64,000 nucleotides of DNA from a virus, in the IMG/VR virus record IMGVR_UViG_3300017917_002762, positions 1 through 64,000 of that record; one strand, written 5' to 3'. The notes beneath the pieces are model-generated. The model was not told where the DNA came from and searched no databases. It saw nothing but the letters and a program-made list of their open reading frames with translations. A program made the translations under genes and the position numbers. Below, piece after piece: positions 48,210 to 57,800 of the stretch; positions within the stretch are counted from its first letter, which is position 1; every line of letters begins with the position of its first letter.

Positions 48210-49156
48210 TGCGTCTTAACTCCATGAATTGCTGGAAACCCTTAAATAAGGGCAATCAGCAGCCAAGTTACAAGTACACTTGTAAAAGGTTCAGAGACTA
48301 CCTGAGCAGTATAGTCTGCTTAATAACAGGAATTAGTTAGGGTTAGTAACCTAATGAAAAAGCGTGGAGCAGTTCTTTGACATTTATAATAACATATTAT
48401 CCTAAAAATTAGGATAAAACGATAATTATTTGTATATTTATTATATGAAAGCAAAATCATGTGATAAAAATAAATCTGGAATATACTTAATTAGAAATTT
48501 AATTAATGGTAAAGTATATATTGGAAAATCTATTAACATTTATGAACGTATAATAGCACATATTTGTGGTTTAACTTCTAAAAGAATTAAAGAAGAAAAT
48601 CTTCATTTTATTGCGGCATGGCATAAATATGGTAGTGAATCATTTGAATATATTGTTTTAGAAGAATGTTTATTTGATAAACTTTCAGAAAGAGAATTAT
48701 ATTGGATGATAAAATATGATTCTATTAATTCAGATAAAGGTTATAATAAAAGATTAGACTCTAAAAGTGGTATGATTCCACATGAAGAAACTAAGCTAAA
48801 ACTAAAAAAAGCCACAACTAATAGATTTAAAAATCCAAATGAAAGAAAAAAAATTGGCGATAAATCTAGAGCTTTTTGGAAAAATAATCCTGACAAAAAA
48901 GAATTAATGGCTTTAAATGTTAAAAAATCCAAACAGAAAAAATATAGATTTTTACAGTTTAATGAAGATGAAAGTTTAGTTAAAATTTATGAAACTGTAG
49001 AAGAAATAATTAAAGAAAACCCAAATTATAAATGGCAAAATATTTATTCCGTATGTAATGGTTATAAAAAACGAATATATGGATATAAATGGAAAAAAGA
49101 ATTGAAGATATAGTCCGACACTTTCAGTAATGAAAGATTACAGTTAAATGAACCAG
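48210..49156 (+). mobile_element. Group I intron in the polymerase gene (947 nt)
   Basis: 5' splice site after CCAGT (48205-48209), which pairs with the internal guide GCTGG at 48231-48235, with the required U-G pair. Conserved core: GGCAATCAGCAGCC (48251-48264), R element GTTCAGAGACTA at 48289-48300, S element AAGATATAGTCC at 49105-49116. It ends in G at 49156. A hairpin TTATCCTAA/TTAGGATAA lies at 48397-48417. The exons join in frame (968 + 952 = 1920 nt). It holds a GIY-YIG endonuclease gene. Confidence 0.9.
48445..49113 (+). CDS. Intron-encoded GIY-YIG homing endonuclease
   Basis: 222 aa from the ATG at 48445; a TTG frame to 48430 adds 5 aa. SGIYLIRNLINGKVYIGKS (about 9-27) is the GIY...YIG motif pair; a catalytic arginine region and an ELYWMIKYDS helix follow. 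The centre has NUMOD3-like MIPHEETKLKLKKA and the end a NUMOD1-like helix-turn-helix and KRIYGYKWKK. The stop codon is inside the intron S element, so coding and catalytic sequences overlap. It would spread the intron into intronless polymerase genes. Confidence 0.9.
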   Translation: MKAKSCDKNKSGIYLIRNLINGKVYIGKSINIYERIIAHICGLTSKRIKEENLHFIAAWHKYGSESFEYIVLEECLFDKLSERELYWMIKYDSINSDKGYNKRLDSKSGMIPHEETKLKLKKATTNRFKNPNERKKIGDKSRAFWKNNPDKKELMALNVKKSKQKKYRFLQFNEDESLVKIYETVEEIIKENPNYKWQNIYSVCNGYKKRIYGYKWKKELKI

Positions 49157-50108
49157 TTTTTATCCAAATTTAGCTATTAAAAATGGATTTGCACCAGCTC
49201 ATCTTCCTGCTAAAGAATTTTTAGAGCAATATGAATGGTTCTTTGAAGAAAGAAAGCTTATTCCTAAATCTGATCCAAGAAACTATGTATATAAGATTAT
49301 TCTTAATAGTACATATGGATTAAGTAATGATGCTAATAGTTTTCTTTATGATCCTAAATTTACTATGCAAATTACTATTAATGGTCAATTATGGTTATCT
49401 AAATTATATGAAATGATATCTTTAGGAATTCCAGATAGTATTCCATTAATGCAAAACACGGATGGTTTAGAAATGATGATTCCTTCTGATTATAAAGATA
49501 AATATTTTGAAATATGTAGAGAATGGGAAGAAATGACTAATCTTAATTTAGAACATGATGAATATTCTAAACTAATACTTAGAGATGTCAATAATTACAT
49601 CGCGGTTTATAAAAATGGTAAAACTAAATGTAAAGGTTTTTTTGAGTATAAAGATTTAGCTCTACATAAAAATAAAAGTTTTCTTGTTATACCTAAAGCT
49701 GTATATGAGTATTTAGTAAATGGAGTTAAACCTGAAGATTATTTAGAAATTAATAAAAATCTTTATGATTATTGTGGTGCTGTTAAAGCTAAAGGATCGT
49801 GGTTTTTTACAGAAAGATTTGTAAAAGATAATCAATATGTAGATAAATCACTTCAAAAAATTAATAGATATTATATTAGTAATAAAGGAACTAAAATTAT
49901 GAAATGTCATAATGATGGTAGAGAAATTCAAGTAGAAGCAGGAAAATGGATGCAAACAATATGTAATGATATCCAACCATTTTTAAATGTTCCTTTTGAA
50001 AGTCTTGATATTAACAAACAATATTATCTTGATAAAATATATAAAGAAATAGAAAACGTAACAAGTAAAATTTCTAAATCTGGATATGTACAAGGTAATT
50101 TATTTTAA
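49157..50108 (+). CDS. Family B DNA polymerase, exon 2 (palm and thumb)
   Basis: Begins T-TTT-TAT-CCA, completing motif A as VFYPNLAIKNG. Motif B KIILNSTYGLSND and motif C QNTDGLEMM (NTDG in place of DTDS) lie upstream of the C-terminal helical region ending VQGNLF. The replaced Asp-Thr-Asp residues in motif C and the altered motif A are unusual and worth structural modelling. The first 207 bases of this exon have no own start codon, consistent with a 3' exon. Confidence 0.85.
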
Positions 50109-50119
50109 ATAATTATTAA

Positions 50120-50434
50120 ATGAAAAGAAATAAATGTCCTGCTACAGGAAAAACTATATTTGAAACTCAACAAGTTGCAAATGAAACAATTATAAAAATT
50201 AAAAATCATAATAAAATAAATTTTATTAACAAAAGAAGAAATGGTAAATCAAATCAAAAAAGAAGTTATTTTTGTTCTTATTGTAAAGGATTTCATTTAA
50301 CATCTTTAGAAAAATTTGAAATTAAAAAAAGAAAACCTAATGATAAAGAAATTAATAAAATTAAGTTTTTAAATTCTTTTGATGTAATGAAATGGAAAGA
50401 AAATAGTTTACCTTTTAAAAAAATAAACGAATGA
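50120..50434 (+). CDS. Zinc-ribbon hypothetical protein (104 aa)
   Basis: CPATGK near the start and CSYCKGFHLTS (about 50-60) form a small zinc site between strongly basic segments. Similar short proteins follow polymerase genes in crAss-like phages (memory). Overlaps the kinase gene by 4 bp. Possibly DNA-binding. Confidence 0.65.
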   Translation: MKRNKCPATGKTIFETQQVANETIIKIKNHNKINFINKRRNGKSNQKRSYFCSYCKGFHLTSLEKFEIKKRKPNDKEINKIKFLNSFDVMKWKENSLPFKKINE

Positions 50435-51204
50435 GTATAATAGCAATTTCAGGTCGTATAGGTTCAGGAAAAGATACTGTAGGTAAAATAATACAGTATC
50501 TTACCTCACCTTGTTCTAAACAAAATTCTAAATATAGAACTTACCAAGAATTTTTAAATAATAATGGAGGTTTTGATGCTAGAAATTTTGATCATCATTA
50601 TCAATCAGAATGGCAAATTAAAAAGTTTGCAGGAAAATTAAAAGAAATAGCATCTATTCTTACAGGAATACCAGAATATAAATTTGAAGATCAAGAATTT
50701 AAAACAACTTATCTTGATGAAAATTGGAATTACTGGTATAAAAATAATCACACTATTATTAAAGAAGGCGAAGCAATAAATGAAGAAATTTTACATCAAA
50801 TGACAGTAAGAGAATTTCTTCAAAAACTTGGTACAGAAGCAATGCGTAATAGATTACATTATAATGTGTGGGTGAATGCTTTGTTTAATGATTATAAAGC
50901 AAAATGGGTTCTTACAGGAGATAGTGTTGCAGAAGAAGATGTTTCTCTTGAAAAAGAATATCCTAACTGGATCATTACAGACATGAGGTTCCCTAATGAA
51001 TTAGAAGCTGTTAAACAAAGAAATGGAATTATAATTAAAGTAATAAGACCAACAGAAAAAAATAAAACTACAGCTCGATTGCATCCTAGTGAAACTAGTT
51101 TAGACAATGTAAACTTTGATTATGAAATTATTAATGATGGAGAAATTGTTGATCTTATTGAAAAAGTTAAAACAATATTAATTACTGAAAAAATAATATC
51201 ATGA
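50431..51204 (+). CDS. Deoxynucleoside monophosphate kinase
   Basis: 257 aa. P-loop GRIGSGKDT at 8-16; LKEIASILTG and the MTVREFLQKLGTEAMR segment (131-146) are those of phage dNMP kinases (T4 gp1 group), with WIITDMRFPNE (about 173-183). It phosphorylates dNMPs to feed dNTP synthesis, matching nearby thymidylate synthase and dCTP deaminase. Overlaps neighbours by 4 bp. Confidence 0.85.
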   Translation: MSIIAISGRIGSGKDTVGKIIQYLTSPCSKQNSKYRTYQEFLNNNGGFDARNFDHHYQSEWQIKKFAGKLKEIASILTGIPEYKFEDQEFKTTYLDENWNYWYKNNHTIIKEGEAINEEILHQMTVREFLQKLGTEAMRNRLHYNVWVNALFNDYKAKWVLTGDSVAEEDVSLEKEYPNWIITDMRFPNELEAVKQRNGIIIKVIRPTEKNKTTARLHPSETSLDNVNFDYEIINDGEIVDLIEKVKTILITEKIIS

Positions 51205-51518
51205 TTGAATGTGTTTGTATAAACGATAAAGATAAACCTAAAGAAATTCCTTTAAATGATTGGATTGTTTTAGATGAAAAATATCATATAACTCATATTT
51301 TTTATCATCCTAATCAAGGAATTCAAGGATGTAGTTTATATGAAAAACCATTGGGAGAACATTGTTCTCCTTATGAATCATTTAAATTAAGTAGATTTGC
51401 TATTGATATAAAAGATTTAGAATCTCTTATAGAACTCATTAAAAATTGTACAGAATTAAATGATTTAGATATTAAAGAATTATTAAAATCATCAGAATTA
51501 GAAATAATAGAACAATAA
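51201..51518 (+). CDS. Hypothetical protein (105 aa) of common Bacteroidota phage type
   Basis: VCINDKDKPKEIPLNDWIV (4-22) and SRFAIDIKDLE with a helical end are segments I recall from many Bacteroidota phage proteins of unknown function. Coupled by 4 bp to the kinase gene. Confidence 0.6.
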   Translation: MIECVCINDKDKPKEIPLNDWIVLDEKYHITHIFYHPNQGIQGCSLYEKPLGEHCSPYESFKLSRFAIDIKDLESLIELIKNCTELNDLDIKELLKSSELEIIEQ

Positions 51519-51530
51519 AAATAAATTTAA

Positions 51531-51722
51531 ATGTTAGAATTTAATAAACCAATTCCTGTAATAGTTGAAGAAAATAAAGAAGGATATGCTATATATGTTA
51601 CTAATTCTGGCATGTTTGAAAACGATGTCTGGTGCGTAGTACATTGTGATAGTGGTATTGTAAGACATTACACTAGTAATCAAATAAAAATATTTTATAA
51701 TAGCACTTTTAAAATAAAATAA
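51531..51722 (+). CDS. Small beta-rich protein (63 aa)
   Basis: EGYAIYVTNSGMFENDVWCVVHCDSGIVRHYTSNQI forms an SH3-like strand series, frequent next to the preceding gene in Bacteroidota phages. Function unknown. Confidence 0.6.
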   Translation: MLEFNKPIPVIVEENKEGYAIYVTNSGMFENDVWCVVHCDSGIVRHYTSNQIKIFYNSTFKIK

Positions 51723-51727
51723 AAAAA

Positions 51728-52096
51728 ATGAAAAAAATATATTTAGCAATACCTTACAGTGGTATAGAAGACGTTAGTTATAAAACTGCTAATGAAGTAG
51801 CAGCAATACTTATTAGTAAAGGATATTGTGTATTTTCTCCAATATCTCATTCACATTCTATTGCAAATACTGGGAAAGATTTTATTAGTAATGATTATGA
51901 AACATGGATGAAACAAGATAAACAATTTATTCAATGGTGTGATGAATTATTTGTTATAGATATGATTGATGCTAATGGATTAGGTTTAATTTATAAATCA
52001 AAAGGTGTAAAGCAAGAAATTGAATGGGCTGTAGAATTTTCTAAAGAAATAAAAATGATTAAATATAATACACAAACAAAACAATTGGATTTATGA
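51728..52096 (+). CDS. Nucleoside 2-deoxyribosyltransferase-like protein (DUF4406/DUF1937)
   Basis: 122 aa. IYLAIPYSG (4-12), GYCVFSPISHSHSIA (about 33-47), WCDELFVIDM (about 71-80) and a GVKQEIEWA helix match the Rossmann-like DUF4406/DUF1937 group related to nucleoside 2-deoxyribosyltransferase. Probably acts in nucleotide salvage or modification, fitting its neighbours. Overlaps DCD by 4 bp. Confidence 0.7.
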   Translation: MKKIYLAIPYSGIEDVSYKTANEVAAILISKGYCVFSPISHSHSIANTGKDFISNDYETWMKQDKQFIQWCDELFVIDMIDANGLGLIYKSKGVKQEIEWAVEFSKEIKMIKYNTQTKQLDL

Positions 52097-52863
52097 TTTT
52101 ATCAGATAAACAAATACTAGACGAAATTAGCAACAATAATATTATTATTGATAATTTTAATTATGCTCATCTTAATCCTAATAGTGTAGATTTAACTTTA
52201 GCTCCTACAGTTAAAATTTATCCTAGAAAATATGAAACAGTAGATGAAGAAAATCAAGTTCCAGATTGGGCAAAAAAACATGCTGTTAAAAATATAATGG
52301 GATGGACTTATGAATTATTTTTAGATCCTAAAGAAAAACAAGAAACAATTGAATTAACTATTCCTGAAGAAGGTTATGTTCTTTATCCTGGAGAAGTTTA
52401 TTTATATGCTTGTAATGAACGTATAGGATGTAAAAATAACATATGTGCTCAAGTACAAGCTAAATCTAGTTTAGGTAGACTTGGTTTAGATATTGTTATA
52501 GGTCCAGCAGGATTTATTGATACAGGATTTGTAGGTAGTTTAGTATTAGAATTAAGAGCTACAAGACCAATTAAAGTATATCCTAACATGAAAATATGTC
52601 AAGTAAAGTTTGAACGCGTAGAAGGTGATATATTAGAAAGTTATGATAAAAAATCTGGATCTAAATACATGAATCAAGTTGGTGTACAAGAATCATTAAT
52701 GAATCTTAATTTTTTTCAAACACACCCAGCTACATGTGATAGACATAGTACAAATTGTGAAATACATCAAGGTAAAGAAGGTGTGTTAGATGAAAATGGT
52801 GTATGTCCTTGTGGTGATTATAAACAAAAATTTATAAATGAAAATAATAAAACAAAAAACTAA
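52093..52863 (+). CDS. dcd: dCTP deaminase (DCD/dUTPase family)
   Basis: 256 aa. SVDLTL (about 30-35), QVQAKSSLGRLGL (the QxKSSxxRxG active-site region) and GPAGFIDTGFVGSLVLEL (GFIDxGF) are the family signature. It converts dCTP to dUTP, which after dephosphorylation feeds thymidylate synthase. Longer than usual: a C-terminal extension (after about 205) has cysteine/histidine pairs (CDRHSTNCEIH, CPCGD) that may bind zinc. Overlaps the next gene by 26 bp. Confidence 0.85.
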   Translation: MILSDKQILDEISNNNIIIDNFNYAHLNPNSVDLTLAPTVKIYPRKYETVDEENQVPDWAKKHAVKNIMGWTYELFLDPKEKQETIELTIPEEGYVLYPGEVYLYACNERIGCKNNICAQVQAKSSLGRLGLDIVIGPAGFIDTGFVGSLVLELRATRPIKVYPNMKICQVKFERVEGDILESYDKKSGSKYMNQVGVQESLMNLNFFQTHPATCDRHSTNCEIHQGKEGVLDENGVCPCGDYKQKFINENNKTKN

Positions 52864-53689
52864 AACATTAGTCACAAGAGATAATGGGAGGAGTGCTGAT
52901 TGCATTTCTCCCAATTTTATTTATGGCTGCGCTGGAGGCTGCCTTCAAAGTTATTGTTATATTGCTAGATATAACAATGATAAAATTTATATAAATTCTA
53001 ATACAAATGATATTTTAAATTCTGTAAATAAATGGATTGAAAAACAACCTATTCCTAAAGTTCCTAATCAATGCGATCCTATATATTATACAGTAGATAT
53101 TGGATGTAGTACAGATGTATCTTTAATGTCTAAACATTATAATTGGCAAGAAGTGTTTGATTATTTTAATAATCATATTCATGCTAAATCTACATTTGCT
53201 ACTAAATATCCTACAAGATTTAAAGCTGAAAATTATAATTTAGCTCCAGGTAAACATAGAATTAGAGTAAGCTTAATGCCTCAAAAATATTCAGATGTAT
53301 TAGAACCTAAAACAGATAAAATAATAGATAGAATTAATTGTATTAAACCATTACAAAAACATATGGAAGTGCATATAAATTTTAGTCCTATTATTTATGA
53401 AGAAACATGGCTTCAAGAATATGAAGAATTGTTTAAGCTTCTTAAAACAGAAAATATAGATGTCCCGTGTGAATGTATATTTTTAACATATAATAATATA
53501 CAACATCAAAGAAATTCTGAAGAAGTAAATCAATTATGTTGGAAACCTGATATTCAAGAAGCTAAAGACTCTCAATATGCTCCTGATAACATTAGATATC
53601 AATGGCAACTTAAAAAACAAATGATTGATGAGTTTAAAAATTTGTATAGTAAATATTTTAACATTAAAAACATAAGATATATATTTTAA
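52838..53689 (+). CDS. Radical SAM protein, SPL-like with unusual cysteine spacing
   Basis: 283 aa. YGCAGGCLQSYCYIARYNN at 29-47 places cysteines at 31, 35 and 40 (CX3CX4C). Canonical radical SAM and SPL have CX3CX2C. A basic KxxxxxR segment and TIM-barrel-like strands follow. SPL-type enzymes repair thymine dimers, a useful function beside thymidylate and DNA genes. Alternatively it binds iron-sulfur for another role. Start overlaps DCD. Confidence 0.7.
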   Translation: MKIIKQKTKTLVTRDNGRSADCISPNFIYGCAGGCLQSYCYIARYNNDKIYINSNTNDILNSVNKWIEKQPIPKVPNQCDPIYYTVDIGCSTDVSLMSKHYNWQEVFDYFNNHIHAKSTFATKYPTRFKAENYNLAPGKHRIRVSLMPQKYSDVLEPKTDKIIDRINCIKPLQKHMEVHINFSPIIYEETWLQEYEELFKLLKTENIDVPCECIFLTYNNIQHQRNSEEVNQLCWKPDIQEAKDSQYAPDNIRYQWQLKKQMIDEFKNLYSKYFNIKNIRYIF

Positions 53690-53690
53690 T

Positions 53691-54077
53691 ATGAAACAAT
53701 ATTATACACCAGAAATTTCAGATATTAGAGTTGGATATGAATGTGAATATAGAGTTGGAGAAAAATATAAATGGAATAAACATATTGTAGAAAATTTACA
53801 TACTGATAGAGAAGGGTATGGAATATCGGAATTAGAAAGTTATTTAAAGGAAGGTAATTTAAGAACTCCCTATCTAACTAAGGAACAAATAGAAGCTGAA
53901 GGATGGGAAAGGTATAAAAAGAATATTGGAAGACTTGAATATTCAATAGTATTTTATAAAAATACTATTGAAATTTATGAAATGGATGAAACAGGGTATA
54001 GAGTATGTAAATATAATGGTAATTGTCCTTCAATAAATGAATTTAGAACTATTTGTAAATTATTAAATATAAAATAA
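53691..54077 (+). CDS. YTPEI-family phage protein (128 aa)
   Basis: YTPEISDIRVGYECEYR (5-21) is the signature start of a common phage family; LRTPYLTKEQIEAEGWER (about 56-73) follows. Function unknown, but usually among nucleotide-metabolism and packaging genes. One base after the radical SAM stop. Confidence 0.7.
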   Translation: MKQYYTPEISDIRVGYECEYRVGEKYKWNKHIVENLHTDREGYGISELESYLKEGNLRTPYLTKEQIEAEGWERYKKNIGRLEYSIVFYKNTIEIYEMDETGYRVCKYNGNCPSINEFRTICKLLNIK

Positions 54078-54080
54078 TAT

Positions 54081-54269
54081 ATGACAACTAATCAAAATGA
54101 TTCTTTTCTTAAAATGAATGAAAAAGAATTTAAAAAATTAAAAAAAGAATATCAAACAGCAGTTAGTAACAAAAATGATATATTTTTGTTTCAAAATGTA
54201 GAATTATTAACTAGTTATGCTAAATATTTAATAGAATATTTAGAAATGAATAAACATAAATTTATATGA
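54081..54269 (+). CDS. Hypothetical helical protein (62 aa)
   Basis: Lys/Glu-rich helix, coupled to the cREC gene by a 4-bp overlap. No family recognised. Confidence 0.5.
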   Translation: MTTNQNDSFLKMNEKEFKKLKKEYQTAVSNKNDIFLFQNVELLTSYAKYLIEYLEMNKHKFI

Positions 54270-54709
54270 TTAAAAAATTAAAGGCTTTGTACCTTGATGA
54301 TGAAAGAACACCAAAAAATGATCCTCCTGAAAAATACGAACCTTGGTGTATAGTAAGAAATTATGATCAATTTAAAGAATGGATTGATACAAATGGTATG
54401 CCTGATTATGTATCTTTGGACCATGATTTAGGAGAAGAACATATGCAAGATTATTATAAATATCAATTCAATGGTATTGCTGCTATAAATTATGAAGATT
54501 TTAAAGAAAAAACAGGACTTGATTGTGCTAAGTATATGATACAATATGCTATAGATAATAATGTAAGTTTACCTAAATTAGTAGGCGTGCATAGTCATAA
54601 TCCTTTAGGAGCTTTAAATATTCAATCAATAATTAACAGTTACAAAAAACATTGTAACGAAGAACAAAACTGCTATATTGCAAAAATACCTTTTGAAATT
54701 ATAAAATAA
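54266..54709 (+). CDS. Cyclic-phosphate processing receiver (cREC) domain protein
   Basis: 147 aa. LYLDDERTP (8-16) and VSLDHDLGEE (49-58) match the cREC group of receiver-like proteins that Burroughs and Aravind link to RNA-end processing. The first acidic DDE and the central D-H-D are the likely metal and phosphate residues. It is far from the RNA ligase/phosphatase pair in this window but suggests the same theme. A simple receiver-type regulator is the alternative. Confidence 0.7.
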   Translation: MIKKLKALYLDDERTPKNDPPEKYEPWCIVRNYDQFKEWIDTNGMPDYVSLDHDLGEEHMQDYYKYQFNGIAAINYEDFKEKTGLDCAKYMIQYAIDNNVSLPKLVGVHSHNPLGALNIQSIINSYKKHCNEEQNCYIAKIPFEIIK

Positions 54710-54714
54710 TAAAT

Positions 54715-54870
54715 ATGGATTATCAAATTACATTTGCGTTATTAGATGCTTATAAATTATTAATAGGATTAAATTATAAATATAGTAAAGAAGAAAATGT
54801 ATATATTTTTGAATTTGGTTTTATTTTTGGTTATATACAAATTGCATTAAAGAAAAAAGAAGAGGAATAA
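54715..54870 (+). CDS. Small protein (51 aa), last gene of the plus block
   Basis: ATG at 54715, stop at 54868-54870. Hydrophobic/aromatic with EFGFIFGYIQIAL (a possible short membrane segment) and a charged end. The final codons are part of the terminator hairpin. Function unknown. Confidence 0.5.
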   Translation: MDYQITFALLDAYKLLIGLNYKYSKEENVYIFEFGFIFGYIQIALKKKEEE

Positions 54871-54885
54871 ACCTCTTCTTTTTTT
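54857..54885. terminator. Bidirectional terminator between convergent blocks
   Basis: GAAGAGG (54859-54865) pairs with CCTCTTC (54872-54878), flanked by A-runs on the left and T-runs on the right. It can end both the plus-strand replication block and the minus-strand 1748-aa gene. Confidence 0.75.
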
Positions 54886-57800
54886 TATCTATTAGATATG
54901 TTAAATCTAATACCCCAATCTTTTCTAAACTCATCATCAAAGATTGCTCTCATTTGTATTCCTTCTTTAAATATAGGTAACATTTTTGAAAGATATTTAG
55001 CAGGTTTTGCAGCATCTAACATATCTTCATCATTAGTTACAAATCCATATCCTTGTTTTAAAGATGCTCCAGTAAATTTATAAAAATCTTCTGCTAATCC
55101 TACCATAGGTAATGGTTTATTTACTAAATTAGACCATGATGGTGCACTATAAAAGAAAGAAAATTCATCAAAATATTTTCTAAATGCTCTTCCTGTATAA
55201 GCTCTCCATCCTGTATTTTCATCATCATCATCATCTTCACCTAAAATTGTAAACATTAATGCTCCAATTCCTAATATCATTAAGAATTCTTTATAAAGAG
55301 ATTTAATATTACCTATATACATGTCTACAAATTCACCTTCTGTAATGGTAAATTCTTCTCCTTTATCGATAGCTTCAGCTTTCATTAATAAATATTTTTG
55401 TTTAGCTGCTTCTACCATATTAGTACCACTTGCTGATATAATAGCACTTAAAAGATTAGGTGCTCTTTTTGTAAAAATTTCTTGAAAGAATAAATTAAAT
55501 TTACCCATAGTATGAACTTCTAAATCTTGATCATATTTTAATTTTCCAAATCTTTCTTGAACCATTTGAGGCATCCAAGATCTAAATTGCATAGCCATAG
55601 ATCCTAACATACCAGTTCTAATATTATTTATATCATCTCTAGTAGAGTTGCCAAGAACACTTTTAGTTACTTTTTTAATTTTTAATCTAAATCTACCCCA
55701 TTGTTCTCCTTGTAAATCAATACCAGGAATTTCTATTTTATCATTTTTAATTTCTGCTATTTTATATATTGATTTAGTTTCTTTTAATTTGGTAACTTCT
55801 TCTTCTATTTTTTTTCTTAAACTATTTTGTTCAGATTTAGAAAGAGAATAAAATGATTCATTATAATTGTATTTAGCTTTAACATAAGTTTTAATATCTA
55901 CAATTTTTCCATTTTCATCTACCATATTATTTTTCATTAAAGCAATAGCAATTGGATATTGTACAGCTTTATCTGATGCGTGCATCATAAAATATGCTTT
56001 ATCTATTGTGTTTGCTCCAATTATACTTGATATTGAAAGTTTATTTATTTTAGAATCTTTCATGTCAGTTAATAAAACATCAGCAACTCCTAATAAACCA
56101 TATGCAATTTCATCACGTTTAGTTAAATCATATATTGAAGATGTCCAATCTGATGTATTAAATAATATACCTTTACTAGCTTGAAAAAATGCATTACCTG
56201 TACCACCTACAAAGTTTGCAGTTCCAGATAAAGGATTTAATGCAAGTGTTTTAAGAGAAAAAAATCTTGACAACCATCCTAAAATTTTATGCCCAGAATA
56301 TTCTTTATCTCCTATTTTTATTTTTTTATCTTCCATTTTACCACTCTGCTTATTATATAAATAATAATTTATAAACTCAGAAAGTAATTTTGAATTAACC
56401 TCATTTCCTGGAATTTCTTTTTTAACTCCACTTTCAAAAACTGGATTACCAAATCTATCAGTTTCAATATGTGGTTTATTTTTTTCAACAAATAATAATA
56501 ATCTAGATTTATCTTCTATTTCTGACATTGATTCGTAGTTAGCAAGTTGTGCAGCCCATACTCCAAACACTTTAAATAAATCCATACTTTTTTGTGAATA
56601 ATCCATAGAACCATCTTCTTTTTCAACACCTATATCTCTTATAAAATGTGCAGGTATTGTGTGTTCTATTTCACCTGTAATAGGATTAATTTGTGGAGAA
56701 AATGGAGACTCACCGTTTTCAACTTCAAGTTTTTCAAATATTCCTTTACTAGAAAACATATCACCACCAAAAACAAATTGTTCAATTTTATTTTTATGAA
56801 GATTTGGAATAAAATTTGGAGAATACTCATCAAGTATACCTACTTTATTAGATCTTTTAATTAAGTTTTGAAAATATTCATATGTTTTAAATGCAATTGG
56901 AGATTTTTCAAGTTCAATCCATTGAGCAGTTTTCCATGTTGATTTTGGTTTTAAAAATGTATTTAAAACTTTTTTACCATTATAGTTATCCATGTTTAAA
57001 TAGGCTTTTTTATTTTTATTTAATCCGCCTAAATTAACATCATGTTCTTCTATCCAATTTTTATATGCTTGTTCTTGAAGTTTTTTATTGTTAGCTTCAT
57101 TTTTGGAATCATAAACAATTGTTTCATAAAATTCTTTTTGTCTTTTAGAAGCTTTTTCAAATTTTTCACTATCAAATTCTGTATTGTTAATTAACCATAC
57201 TACATCTTCTGACTGAATTGCTTCATTCATTAGTTTATAAAATTCAGAATTATATTTCTTTAAAAACTTACCTGTCCATTTTCCATTTTTATCATAGTCT
57301 AATAATGGTTTAAATAAATCTTTATCTGCTAATCCTTTTGATCTGGCCCAATCAATATATTCTTTTCTTAAAGAAGAAAGTTCTTCATAATCTTTATTGA
57401 ATTGATTATCTCTTTTTATTTGAGCATCACTAAGTATTCTACTAAAAACTCTAAATGATTTTTGAGGAATTGTACTTAATGAACTAAATAATCCTGTTAT
57501 TTGTCCTACTACTGTTTCACCTTCTAAAAGATTGGTTATACCAGTTTTTTCTTTTGCAAAATCAACAACCATATTTTTAATAGCTTCTTGCATATCAGAT
57601 AATACAACATCTGCTGTACTATTCATTTGGTTGTAATCATTTATAATTTCATCAATAACATCAATTTCAGCTTGATTTTTAGTTTCTTTTTTATATTTTT
57701 TAAGTTGATTCATATAAATATTAAATACCCTTGTTGTATTTGTAAATACACTAAGTATTTCTAAAGACTCTAATGCATCTTTTTCTGTAAGTTTTTTATC

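Noticed and set aside
48210-49156. Stop-codon reassignment to explain the broken polymerase frame
   Set aside because: The stop at 48218-48220 is inside a group I intron; removing it restores the frame exactly. Other long ORFs read through in the standard code.
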